From the NCBI GenBank assembly GCA_964036315.1, contig OZ038495.1:22821121-22885120 (forward strand): a stretch of 64,000 nt of DNA, given 5' to 3'. The notes under the pieces are model-generated. The model saw only the letters and a program-made list of their open reading frames with translations. It made no database searches and was not told the DNA's origin. A program made the position numbers and the translations under genes. Below are positions 10,410 to 21,932 of this stretch, in pieces. Every line of letters begins with the position of its first letter. Position 1 is the stretch's first letter. Origin of the DNA: Acanthosepion esculentum (lineage: Eukaryota; Mollusca; Cephalopoda; Sepiida; Sepiidae).

Positions 10410-11675
10410 TGGTCAGCCCATGAACTTTCCAGCTTGACCCTCCTACATATATACATATCTTTATAAAACTGTCAATGCATATATCCATTTTTAAAACACT
10501 ATGAAATATTGGTCCCTGGTATTTATGTTAAATTTGGCAGTACCCATGAGAAACAACAATCAACATCTTTAAAGTCATTTATTTCCAGTAAATTGCAATT
10601 TTCTATTTTTCCCCAAATGAGCCAGCACATATTTTCATATTAAATATAGAATAGTCTGTATAAATTTTGAGCAGTCTTTCATCTTCTGAAGTTCATGCCT
10701 TGTTGATAATGTAAATTTTACAACTATTAATTTGACTAGTTACAGTAAAAGGAATTTTACTTTGATTTAAACTTGTCTCACTGGAATAAAATTTAAAACC
10801 AACAGTCCCTCAATTCAGTCATGAAACTAGTATTGCAATTAGAATCAATGATTTATCAAAAGTAGCTAAAAATGTTGTCTGTAAATTGCATGACCCTTCT
10901 TTTGAGAATAAAGTGATTTCATTTATTTTTTATGTTCTAACCTGAAGAATCAAAGAATAAATAATTCCCAAAAGGCTTTACAAGAATAGAAAAACAGCAA
11001 AGCTCATGAGATTTGAAAGACTTGCCTAAAGCCAAGATTTCTGCTTACTATCTTAGCAATCAATATGTGCCTTCATGAATTTCTGCAAACTTGTTTTTAT
11101 CAACTTAGGTTAAAGAAGCAATGACTTCAACATACCAAGTATAATTTCTTTATTTATACAGCAAGAAAAAACTGAATAAACTGAGACCAAGACAAAAAAA
11201 AGATTTCTCTTGGTCAGTATTTCCTTTAATCAGACCAAAACAACCAGTCAGTATCACAGCGTTTGATCTGTGCGCAGATCTAAAAAAAATGATTGGTCTC
11301 TGTCAGGGTTGACAACAGTTGTAACAGCTTTCAACTTCTGCCTGTGTCTGCAAGAGATATTTGCTCAAATACTCATTTACTTGCTTTTTTCTTCAGTAAC
11401 AATTGTGTCATGCTAGTGATAACAGAACACAGGGAGAAATGGATTCATGACTTTTCAAAGACTGTTAGCGCAAGAAGAGCATAAACCATTTTAGCTACAT
11501 ACAATCTGAACTTAGATTGCCAATTTTATTTCTATGCCAGCAACTGTCACAAGACCTGACACTTCTCATCTAAGAATTATTTACAAATTCAGTATTCAAT
11601 TATTGTGTGATCTTTACTGAATTTTCTGTAAAAGCAATAATAAAACAATTTAGTGTATGAAGTCTATCCAGAAAG

Positions 11676-11678
<3 letters not shown>
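10408..11678. other. AT-rich stretch without recognised gene
   Basis: I see no element ends or coding blocks. The 63-codon ORF at 11293-11484 has no recognisable domain and no splice context. Confidence 0.5.
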
Positions 11679-11706
<28 letters not shown>

Positions 11707-12345
11707 TAAGCTTATCACCCCAAGCAAGGCTGGAGGCCACTAGCATGCAAGGGGTTACAGAAGGTTTGGAGGAAGAGCAGATAGGAGTGGTAAAGGAGAG
11801 GATGTGGAGAAAGATAGTGGATCGATCAAGGCAAGGGGCTTACAGAAGATTTGGAGCGAGAGCAGATAGGAATGAAAGGTGAAAGGATGTGGAGAAGGGA
11901 AGTGGATAGATCAAGGCAACTGGAGATGTCGATTGACGTTACACTTAAATAGTTGGAGATTGTATTTGTCAGGGAAACGGGAATAAGGAAGGGAGTTCCA
12001 CAGGCGAGATGTGCGAGACATGAAGTAGAAGAGACGTCTACATCTAACAGTTTCAACGGTGAAGGGGTGGGAACGGGATGCCAGCCTCGTAGGACGTTTA
12101 AATTCATGAGGCCTAGGAACCAGCGAAAGCAGCTCCTCGGAGCAATTACCGTGAAAGTACTTGTAAAAAAGACAGAGCGAGGCAACGTCGCGTCTGTGAG
12201 ACAGCGACTGCAGACGAGATGATAGATCAGGGCCAATTACGTTGCATATCCGTCTCTGGATCTTATCAAGAACCCTGAGGCAAACAGCAGGGGCTCCAGA
12301 CCATATATGGCAGCAATACTCCATGCAAGGGCAAATGATCAATTT
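11679..12345 (-). mobile_element. Jockey-like LINE, young subfamily, 3' fragment
   Basis: A minus-strand frame of 143 codons (12342-11911) is open through the RT C-terminal blocks MEYCCHIWSGAPAVCLRVLD, K-I-Q-R-R-I-C-N-V-I, FYKYFHGNCSEELLSLVP and LWNSLP. A 3' UTR nearly identical to those at 6010 and 52945 follows and ends in poly(T) at 11699-11708, directly abutting (TA)n at 11679-11698. It is 5'-truncated at about 12345 and lacks the endonuclease and most of the RT, so it is dead. Confidence 0.85.
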
Positions 12346-12360
12346 ATAGATTAATGAAAA

Positions 12361-12396
12361 ATAGCCTACCTAGGGCAATGGCCCTAGGTAGGCTAT
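12361..12396. other. Perfect 16-bp inverted repeat with 4-base loop
   Basis: 12361-12376 (atagcctacctagggc) is the exact reverse complement of 12381-12396, and the loop is aatg. It lies just beyond the truncated end of the LINE. It has no T-run like a bacterial terminator. Function unknown. Confidence 0.7.
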
Positions 12397-12399
12397 ATT

Positions 12400-13040
12400 T
12401 CAAAATATTCTTCTTGAGACCTTATACACTAATTCTTGCATCCTTTTTATTTCCAAAGTGAAAAGGGTGTTTGGATAAGGGATAAGTCTGCAAAGTCATT
12501 TTTTCAGGATCACAATTATATGCATTGTCAGTTTCCTCTTAATTTCATCTGCAGTGTTTCAGCATAACTTTTAGTTTTGGAAAAAATTAAAAATTGCAGA
12601 ATGACAAATCTGAATTATAGAAGTGGTTCTAACAGAATCCAATGTTCTGCCAAAAATTTCTCTAGAAAATGTAAAAAATCTGTTTGGTTATTATGAGTAC
12701 AATGGTCACACAGTACACAAGCACACTCAAAGACATTTCACTGCTGACTGAGTAATCATATTGGAGAATATTTGTTCATGCATGCACAGTAAGTATCCCT
12801 CTGATTGGGAGCCAAATTAAATCATGCATGCACATCAAGTTCTTGACATAATCATAATGGCTGAATACATTCTAGATAGACCTTATATTTGTACAATTGT
12901 AATAGGCACTGTTGGGTGGCTTAACATTTACAGCATGGAAAATGGACATAGCAAAGTTCAAATTTTTGCCAAGGTTGTTTATATTCCCTTCAGGCTAATG
13001 CCTTTGTAAATTGTATGAATCTATCTTTCTCTGCATTCTG
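12400..13040. other. Nothing recognised
   Basis: AT-rich sequence with one 61-codon ORF (12824-13009) lacking recognisable features. Confidence 0.5.
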
Positions 13041-13775
13041 TTGCTTGCCTTCCATCAGCATGGCTGGTGCTAACCTCTAGGAAAGTGACCCATTGCATCT
13101 TCTTGGTGTAACATTTTTCACTAAAATGAGTTGGAATGAGTCTATCAAATCAATTGCTAGGTCTGCTGCTAGGAAAGTTGGTTCACTGTGTTGTACTAGA
13201 CAGTTTTTCTCACCAGAATCTATCTTGCAGCTTTATAAGTCTTGCCATTTGTCCATGCATGGAATATTGTTACAACATCTACTATGATGCTTCTGCTATG
13301 TATCTACAGATTCTTGACAAAATCCAAAGTAGAATCTGCAATGTAATGGCATCTTAGCTTCAATAATTTTCTCACAGCTGTAATGTAGCTTCCCTGTGCC
13401 TTTTCTAAAAATATTCTCATGATAATTGTCTGATGAGCTTTCCTCTTTAATACTTTAACTTCATGAATTTAAACATAGTACTTGATTGGCAGCTAGGTCT
13501 CATCATTTTACTTTTGAAATTGCTAAATGTAACCATAAGTTAATTCTAATAGTTCCTTCTCTTGCACTTCACACCTGTGTAACTCTCTTTTGGCTGCTTG
13601 CTTTCCTATCAATTAAAATCTATAAAAATTTAAATGCAATGTCAATTGTCTGTCTCTTTGACTTCTGTTATTTTACTGTCATCTTACCTTAGTAATGTTT
13701 TCTTTCACTCTCAGTAGACCCTTGAATCTCAGTGGCTGTATTACCTTGCTTGTGGTGAAATGATTAAAAAAACGT
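13041..13775 (+). mobile_element. Jockey-like LINE, old AT-rich subfamily, 3' part
   Basis: Frames in this stretch give M-S-W-N-x-S-I-K-S-I-A-x-S-A-A-R-K-V-G-S-L, IYKS-like and MEYCYNIYY blocks, then decayed FYKYFHDN, CLATRSHHF and LWLLAF-like blocks. The 3' UTR ends ggtgaaatgattaaaaaa. The order equals the young copies, but many stops and frameshifts show greater age. Confidence 0.75.
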
Positions 13776-14510
13776 CAACAAAATGTCTTGTCACTGGTAT
13801 GTCACAAGTTTAACAAAGAAAAGAACAGATTAGTAAGTACTTGAGCAAAGAAACTTTCCTAGAACTACTCTTGCCTGCCGAAGCAGTAGCAGTTAAGGGC
13901 TGTTACTACTATACTCAGCCTTGACTAGATCCAGTCAAACAACTGTAGTATTTTAGATTTTATAAGTTCATTATTGGACCGATTGCACCAACCAAGATAT
14001 GGTGAATGTATGTAGAAGTCTTAAGTCAAAGGAGAATTGACCTTATTTGAACCAGTTTTATTAAAACATCAACATGTTTACTAAATGAGCTACAACGCAC
14101 CATCCTTTGTAAAGAAAGTGGGAGCAGAAGAACCGCCCACATAAAGCTGCCATGCACTGTCTGATAGCGGTAGGACAAGCAGGCTAGAAGGTAAGCAAAT
14201 CATGGGAAGGGTGAGCAAGCAGAAGAGTAGGTGCAGTGTGAGGTGGTAGTGGTAGTCATTGGAGGAGGTTGGGTAGGAATCGGTCACATGGTACGAAGAA
14301 TGTGTATTGATCTCCTGATCAATCTATAATACTTGTACAGATCGAATTCAGATAGGAAACTGCCAGTTCTCCACTGTGTTCACCAAAATACAGAGTATGA
14401 GAGGACATTGTGTTGGTTGCTATCCACTCACTGAGAAAAGACAGACATGTTTTTTCTTCATCCCATTTTAAAGCAAAGAAGGTAGAATTAAGTTCATACT
14501 TGGTTATTTC
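13776..14510. other. Unassigned stretch of mixed composition
   Basis: 14080-14300 is richer in G+C than its neighbours, with a 65-codon minus-strand ORF that shows no recognisable domain. I cannot assign it to a gene or repeat family. Confidence 0.4.
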
Positions 14511-15530
14511 TTAATTTATTTCTCATAATTTGGTTTTTCTTCAATTAACTTTTTCTTTCATTCTTTTGTCATTCCTTCTTTCATTCATTATTTCACAGCT
14601 TTCATTCTCTTGACTGATTTTTATTGAATCTTCTCTCTTTCTATTTATTTTTTCTTTCTTTCATTCTCTGTAATTCTCCACTCATTCTTTTTTTTCTTTC
14701 ATTCTTTCTTTTTCAATTCTTTATGCTTCTTCTTCTTTTTCCCACTTATATATTTTTTTCAATATTTTCTCTTATTACTTCTCTTTCCTTATTTCTGTTA
14801 TCCTCTCTTTTAATTCATTCATTTTATATTTCCTTTTTTCTCCAACATTTTTTTGTTTTCTATTTTATTCTCGATCGCTTTCTGCACTTTTGTTTTTCTC
14901 TGTTTTCTTCCTTATTTTGTCATTCATTCATTTTTCCTAATTTTTTCTTTCAAATTTCTTTTTGCTCTACTCTTGCTTATTCATCATTCTTGTTAATTTA
15001 GGAACAAAAAAATTTTTCTTCTTTTTTTCTCTCTTTTTATTTTTTCTACTGTCTTTTTTTCTATTTGTATCTTTTTTCCCTTACTCTTTCTTTGGAATTT
15101 TATTCTCTGTTCCACTTCATATATTTCCTAATCTTCATTCATTCATTCCCTTTTTCTCATTCAGTATTCTAATTTCATTCTCTTTCTCTCTCTCATTGTT
15201 TTGTCTTTGCTTTCTTCATCAATCACACTAAAGATTCTCTCTTTCTAATGTTATCCTTATTTGCTTTCATATTCCTTGCATTTTCAACCTTTCTTTCTTC
15301 TCTTCTACAAATCCTGACCTTTTCTTTCACTCAGGGCTATCTCTATATTGTCTCTATTTTCTCTCTCATCATCACCCTCTTTCTTTATTTACCTTCCACT
15401 TACCTTTTCTCTCCCTCTTTCTCATTTTCTTTCTTTTTTTTGTTCTTTTTATCTCTTCTTTTTCTTTTCTTTCATTTTCTCCTCCCACTTTCCCACTATT
15501 CATTCATTTTTCATGGCTCTGACCAATTTT
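14511..15530. repeat. About 1 kb pyrimidine-rich low-complexity tract
   Basis: The plus strand is dominated by c and t (repeats of ttctttc, cattcattc, ctctctt). ORFs of 80-125 codons here are F/L/S-rich low-complexity and are rejected as genes. A mirrored purine tract lies at 63243-63865. Confidence 0.9.
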
Positions 15531-15835
15531 GTTTTCATTATCGATGTTCATGATGTAAATTCAAGACTGACTGCTCAAGAGAAGGACACTTTCTTCTAAT
15601 ATGAGATCTTTCATTGCCAAAAGTTGATGTGAAACCTAAGGTCTATCTAAATGTTACAGGTGTGAATTAGGTTTCCCTTGTTGGCCTAATATTTTCCCTC
15701 CCAAGGATTATTTATCCTATTATTGTTTATATGTTTAACTGTTATGCTTTTCTATCAAGGATAAGTGTATTATATCAAACTAATGCCTGACTCTAGGAAT
15801 CATTTATGCTTTCTATTTGGGAAAGATTAAATCAG

Positions 15836-15915
15836 TTTACAAGTGTTAAAAAATGGGAAGCTGTGGAGAGTAATGATTACTTATGTCCTGAAAGGATATG
15901 ATACTTGAAAAGAAA
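15836..15915 (+). mobile_element. RTE-like LINE, extreme 3' coding end
   Basis: gggaagctgtggagagtaatgattactt...cctgaaagg matches the terminal block of the 4885 and 30183 copies (KLWR-x-M-I-x-Y-x-L-K). Short relic. Confidence 0.5.
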
Positions 15916-15994
15916 GAGGAACATAAAAAATTTATTACAGATTAGGTTTTTAGTTTTAAAGTGTTTAATTTTGTAAGAAATTTAGAAAAATTGT

Positions 15995-16485
15995 ATCTTG
16001 AGATTCTGGAAAAATCCAAAGAAGAATCTGCAGTATTATCGGTCTTGACCTGGCATCTCAGCTTCAATCACTTTCTCATTGCCATTAGATAGATTCTCAG
16101 TGCCTTTTCTACAAATATTTTCATGGCAATTGTTCTGATGAGTTTTCTTTGGTACCTTGACTTGATGAATTTAAGTGTGTACTAGATTGGCAACTACATC
16201 TCAGCATTTTACTGTTGAAATTGCAAAATATAAGTTCAGTTCTAATAGTTCCTTTTCTTGCACTTCTTGCCTATGGAACTCTCTTTCAGCTTCTTACTTT
16301 CCCATCAATTACAATCTATAAAAATTTAAATGCAACATCAATTGTCATCTTCTGTCTCCATGAATCTTATTCTTTTTATTGTCCTTTCAACTCAGTAATG
16401 TTTTCTCAGTTTCTTTCACTCTCAGTAACCCCCTTACATCTTAGTGGCTTTATTCCCTTGCTTTTGGTAAAATGATTAAAAAAAT
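15995..16485 (+). mobile_element. Jockey-like LINE, old subfamily, 3' end
   Basis: Starts within the K-I-Q-R-R-I-C block (aaaatccaaagaagaatctgc) and runs through decayed ASQLQSLSH, FYKYFHGN, FTVEIAKYK and TLFQLLTFPSITIYKNLNA-like stretches to a 3' UTR ending ggtaaaatgattaaaaaa. Several stops. Closest by eye to 13041-13775 and 61765-62190. Confidence 0.75.
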
Positions 16486-17394
16486 TATTTGTGATGGTTA
16501 TTTTTACCTTTTTACTATTAGACTACAGGATATTGACCTGCATCTGGGTTACATTTCAAAAATATGATTTCTACTCAACCTGGGCATAAGTTAATCATTA
16601 TAAGTGAAATATATGGACAATATATATTTGCATAGACCTCTATACTGTAGGAGAACTCAGTATGGGTCAGTGCTTAACAAGGAGGCTAATCTGGTTGATA
16701 ACTAGTAGCGAGTAGTAAGCTTGATCCTCACTGAATGCCCCATAAAGAATTCAATATTAAATAACCCCCAAAAAGTTGACAAGTCATAAAATCAACTAAC
16801 CTAACATTTATATACATGCAACATGAAATGTAAATACTTTACAGTATTGTATTGTACTGTGATATACAGTATTTTCACCATCTTGAACTACATATGAAAC
16901 TTTGGTATGAACAAAATCTTTTTCTTTTTTCCTCCAAAATGTGCCAGCACAGCCAGGAAACAATGCTATAACAAAGAAGTAGTTAAAGTTTTAACAGTCT
17001 TGATAAGTGTTGTTCAATTCTTCAAGATTGTCGCTATGCTTGAATAAGACCATTCCAAGTTCCACATTATAAGAAGAAGCTTTACCATTTTCATATTGTT
17101 TTATCCCCTTTGGTTTGTTTTCCAAATTGATGCCATGCCTTTCCTTCCATAGGTTTGCTTTGTCAGGCTTTAGGGATCATGATACAGTCTAATTTCCTAT
17201 CCAATAAGACATGCACAGACCAAAGAATGCACAAAACATGATTTCATGCTGGATGCTGATATGTCTTCTGCTATCAAGACAAGAAAAATGTTATTGAGTA
17301 CAGTGTACATTTTTACAGTCAACAGAATGAGTACAGTTTTTAACATACAATGTGTATAGCACGTGTGATACCCTGACTTCATCAGCCACTGACC
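16486..17394. other. AT-rich stretch without recognised gene
   Basis: Nothing assigned. Small ORFs here have no recognisable domain. Confidence 0.5.
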
Positions 17395-18060
17395 AGGTGT
17401 GATATCATGGTTTCAGTGGCTATGCGGGGACCGCCACCCCTGGTGCCACCAGCAGCGTATGATGATAAGCTAATTGATCATTCCGCTTTGTAAATTCTCG
17501 TAATGAAATAAATAAAATGATTGTTCCTCTTTGCAGCTTCTATCCGTAATGAAAGTTTCCTGAACACGTTTGCTGTTATTGACGTAAAAATTGTTACAGA
17601 TGACCATGCAAATATTTCACTTGTGCATGTTAGGTCGTGATGTTGCACACATTTTAGTTGCTTGTTATTTTGATCTCGACCAAATCCAACTTTTACATGT
17701 GCTGAACTGTTGTTTGAATGCGATGTGAAACATTTTTCAACCAACGGCCAGTGATGCCTATTTTTGAAAGGAAAGAAATGACCGTATGTCACAGAAACCC
17801 AATCTCAATAGGCATTACGTTACACGTCCAACCATTTTCCACAAATTCGGCATGCAGTGACTCATACCGGTTTTTCTTTAGTTCATGCGCCTCCACCCTG
17901 TTCTCTTCCCAAGGAACTGTTAACTCTATTAGGAAGACAGTCTTTTTTGAGTCGGACCACAATACGATGTTGGGACGCTTGTCTGTCTGTGCAACGTATA
18001 TTGGAAATTTTAAGGATGTCATTAGATCCACTGAAACCTTCCAGTAATATATTGAGACAA
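17395..18060 (-). pseudogene. Transposon-type protein tail with nuclease-like motif
   Basis: The minus-strand frame from 18133 holds RPNIVLWSDSKKTVFLIELT, then V-P-W-E-E-N, an A-x-E-x-K-x-x-R-Y-E-x-L helix, ENGW and MPIEIGF. I recall this signature (R-P-D-I-V-L-W ... E-L-T-V-P-W-E) from uncharacterised repeat-borne proteins in invertebrates and fish. The spacing of D, E and polar residues suggests a PD-(D/E)XK-type nuclease fold, which is inference. After I-E-I-G-F the frame breaks. A further similar stretch continues to about 17395 (the GC-rich block at 17400-17460) with stops. Host gene status is very unlikely. Confidence 0.5.
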
Positions 18061-18390
18061 TAACAATAAAAAGTAAATATTTATCAACTTTAATTACTTG
18101 TATGTACTGTGATAGTACATACATTAGGTTCACACTGTGTACTATTACACAGCTGGCAGCACAACCACTTGTTTCACTTTTTACCTCATATATTGAATGC
18201 TTTCTGTGGGACTTAACATCAGCTAATGTCTATGGGACATTAGTTGGTTTGGCATAAGCTGATGTGTAACTGTAATTAAACTTTAAAAAAATATCTCAAT
18301 TTTTGCAATAATTTTCTTTTCTCAAAGCTTTTGCAAAATGTTTCTTAATTAAGGTTACTAAAATGGCGAATTTAAAATAAAAGTCATATT
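18061..18390. other. Left flank of the satellite array
   Basis: AT-rich. The last 30 bases (aaataaaagtcatatt) look like a decayed monomer end. Confidence 0.4.
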
Positions 18391-21300
18391 TTCAATAAAG
18401 AAAATTAACTTTTAACATTCAGCATCAAGTCTAAAAGAATTTCTTCTTCTTTAATAGGAATGATTTTATCATGTTAGTGAGTTTGAAAGAAATGCCAGTT
18501 TTAAATAAAGAAAATTAACTTTTAACATTCAGCATCAAGTCTAAAAGAATTTCTTCTTCTTTAATAGGAATGATTTTATCATGTTAGTGAGTTTGAAAGA
18601 AATGCCAGTTTTAAATAAAGAAAATTAACTTTTAACATTCAGCATCAAGTCTAAAAGAATTTCTTCTTCTTTAATAGGAATGATTTTATCACGTTAGTGA
18701 GTTTGAAAGAAATGCCAGTTTTAAATAAAGAAAATTAACTTTTAACATTCAGCATCAAGTCTAAAAGAATTTCTTCTTCTTTAATAGGAATGATTTTATC
18801 ACGTTAGTGAGTTTGAAAGAAATGCCAGTTTTAAATAAAGAAAATTAACTTTTAACATTCAGCATCAAGTCTAAAAGAATTTCTTCTTCTTTAATAGGAA
18901 TGATTTTATCACGTTAGTGAGTTTGAAAGAAATGCCAGTTTTAAATAAAGAAAATTAACTTTTAACATTCAGCATCAAGTCTAAAAGAATTTCTTCTTCT
19001 TTAATAGGAATGATTTTATCACGTTAGTGAGTTTGAAAGAAATGCCAGTTTTAAATAAAGAAAATTAACTTTTAACATTCAGCATCAAGTCTAAAAGAAT
19101 TTCTTCTTCTTTAATAGGAATGATTTTATCACGTTAGTGAGTTTGAAAGAAATGCCAGTTTTAAATAAAGAAAATTAACTTTTAACATTCAGCATCAAGT
19201 CTAAAAGAATTTCTTCTTCTTTAATAGGAATGATTTTATCACGTTAGTGAGTTTGAAAGAAATGCCAGTTTTAAATAAAGAAAATTAACTTTTAACATTC
19301 AGCATCAAGTCTAAAAGAATTTCTTCTTCTTTAATAGGAATGATTTTATCACGTTAGTGAGTTTGAAAGAAATGCCAGTTTTAAATAAAGAAAATTAACT
19401 TTTAACATTCAGCATCAAGTCTAAAAGAATTTCTTCTTCTTTAATAGGAATGATTTTATCACGTTAGTGAGTTTGAAAGAAATGCCAGTTTTAAATAAAG
19501 AAAATTAACTTTTAACATTCAGCATCAAGTCTAAAAGAATTTCTTCTTCTTTAATAGGAATGATTTTATCACGTTAGTGAGTTTGAAAGAAATGCCAGTT
19601 TTAAATAAAGAAAATTAACTTTTAACATTCAGCATCAAGTCTAAAAGAATTTCTTCTTCTTTAATAGGAATGATTTTATCACGTTAGTGAGTTTGAAAGA
19701 AATGCCAGTTTTAAATAAAGAAAATTAACTTTTAACATTCAGCATCAAGTCTAAAAGAATTTCTTCTTCTTTAATAGGAATGATTTTATCACGTTAGTGA
19801 GTTTGAAAGAAATGCCAGTTTTAAATAAAGAAAATTAACTTTTAACATTCAGCATCAAGTCTAAAAGAATTTCTTCTTCTTTAATAGGAATGATTTTATC
19901 ACGTTAGTGAGTTTGAAAGAAATGCCAGTTTTAAATAAAGAAAATTAACTTTTAACATTCAGCATCAAGTCTAAAAGAATTTCTTCTTCTTTAATAGGAA
20001 TGATTTTATCACGTTAGTGAGTTTGAAAGAAATGCCAGTTTTAAATAAAGAAAATTAACTTTTAACATTCAGCATCAAGTCTAAAAGAATTTCTTCTTCT
20101 TTAATAGGAATGATTTTATCACGTTAGTGAGTTTGAAAGAAATGCCAGTTTTAAATAAAGAAAATTAACTTTTAACATTCAGCATCAAGTCTAAAAGAAT
20201 TTCTTCTTCTTTAATAGGAATGATTTTATCACGTTAGTGAGTTTGAAAGAAATGCCAGTTTTAAATAAAGAAAATTAACTTTTAACATTCAGCATCAAGT
20301 CTAAAAGAATTTCTTCTTCTTTAATAGGAATGATTTTATCACGTTAGTGAGTTTGAAAGAAATGCCAGTTTTAAATAAAGAAAATTAACTTTTAACATTC
20401 AGCATCAAGTCTAAAAGAATTTCTTCTTCTTTAATAGGAATGATTTTATCACGTTAGTGAGTTTGAAAGAAATGCCAGTTTTAAATAAAGAAAATTAACT
20501 TTTAACATTCAGCATCAAGTCTAAAAGAATTTCTTCTTCTTTAATAGGAATGATTTTATCACGTTAGTGAGTTTGAAAGAAATGCCAGTTTTAAATAAAG
20601 AAAATTAACTTTTAACATTCAGCATCAAGTCTAAAAGAATTTCTTCTTCTTTAATAGGAATGATTTTATCACGTTAGTGAGTTTGAAAGAAATGCCAGTT
20701 TTAAATAAAGAAAATTAACTTTTAACATTCAGCATCAAGTCTAAAAGAATTTCTTCTTCTTTAATAGGAATGATTTTATCACGTTAGTGAGTTTGAAAGA
20801 AATGCCAGTTTTCAATAAAGAAAATTAACTTTTAACATTCAGCATCAAGTCTAAAAGAATTTCTTCTTCTTTAATAGGAATGATTTTATCACGTTAGTGA
20901 GTTTGAAAGAAATGCCAGTTTTCAATAAAGAAAATTAACTTTTAACATTCAGCATCAAGTCTAAAAGAATTTCTTCTTCTTTAATAGGAATGATTTTATC
21001 ACGTTAGTGAGTTTGAAAGAAATGCCAGTTTTAAATAAAGAAAATTAACTTTTAACATTCAGCATCAAGTCTAAAAGAATTTCTTCTTCTTTAATAGGAA
21101 TGATTTTATCACGTTAGTGAGTTTGAAAGAAATGCCAGTTTTAAATAAAGAAAATTAACTTTTAACATTCAGCATCAAGTCTAAAAGAATTTCTTCTTCT
21201 TTAATAGGAATGATTTTATCACGTTAGTGAGTTTGAAAGAAATGCCAGTTTTAAATAAAGAAAATTAACTTTTAACATTCAGCATCATGTCTAAAAGAAT

Positions 21301-21932
21301 TTCTTCTTCTTTAATAGGAATGATTTTATCACGTTAGTGAGTTTGAAAGAAATGCCAGTTTTAAATAAAGAAAATTAACTTTTAACATTCAGCATCAAGT
21401 CTAAAAGAATTTCTTCTTCTTTAATAGGAATGATTTTATCACGTTAGTGAGTTTGAAAGAAATGCCAGTTTTAAATAAAGAAAATTAACTTTTAACATTC
21501 AGCATCAAGTCTAAAAGAATTTCTTCTTCTTTAATAGGAATGATTTTATCATGTTAGTGAGTTTGAAAGAAATGCCAGTTTTAAATAAAGAAAATTAACT
21601 TTTAACATTCAGCATCAAGTCTAAAAGAATTTCTTCTTCTTTAATAGGAATGATTTTATCACGTTAGTGAGTTTGAAAGAAATGCCAGTTTTAAATAAAG
21701 AAAATTAACTTTTAACATTCAGCATCAAGTCTAAAAGAATTTCTTCTTCTTTAATAGGAATGATTTTATCACGTTAGTGAGTTTGAAAGAAATGCCAGTT
21801 TTCAATAAAGAAAATTAACTTTTAACATTCAGCATCAAGTCTAAAAGAATTTCTTCTTCTTTAATAGGAATGATTTTATCACGTTAGTGAGTTTGAAAGA
21901 AATGCCAGTTTTAAATAAAGAAAATTAACTTT
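18391..21932. repeat. Tandem satellite: about 32.2 copies of a 110-bp monomer
   Basis: The period is exactly 110 bp from 18391 to 21910 (32 monomers) plus a 22-bp partial copy. I found only eight single-base differences: C instead of A at the third base of monomers 1, 23, 24 and 32; atgttag instead of acgttag in monomers 1, 2 and 29; catgt instead of caagt in monomer 27. Each monomer contains aaataaag (an AATAAA signal), a pyrimidine run ending in aatag/g like a 3' splice site, and 19 bp later gtgagt, a good 5' splice site. 110 is not a multiple of 3 and all frames contain stops. No spacer variation, so this is not a CRISPR array. Confidence 0.97.

Noticed and set aside
12361..12396. Rho-independent terminator
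   Set aside because: No T-run follows the stem, and the genome is eukaryotic.
14624..15599. Plus-strand ORFs of 80-125 codons that look like membrane proteins
   Set aside because: Hydrophobic character comes only from the T/C-rich tract; no start context, no domain, several overlapping frames.
17718..18063. Plus-strand ORFs of 68-109 codons
   Set aside because: Antisense to the conserved minus-strand transposon protein; no motif of their own.
18391..21932. CRISPR array
   Set aside because: Units are uniform with no unique spacers, there are no cas genes, and the context is eukaryotic.
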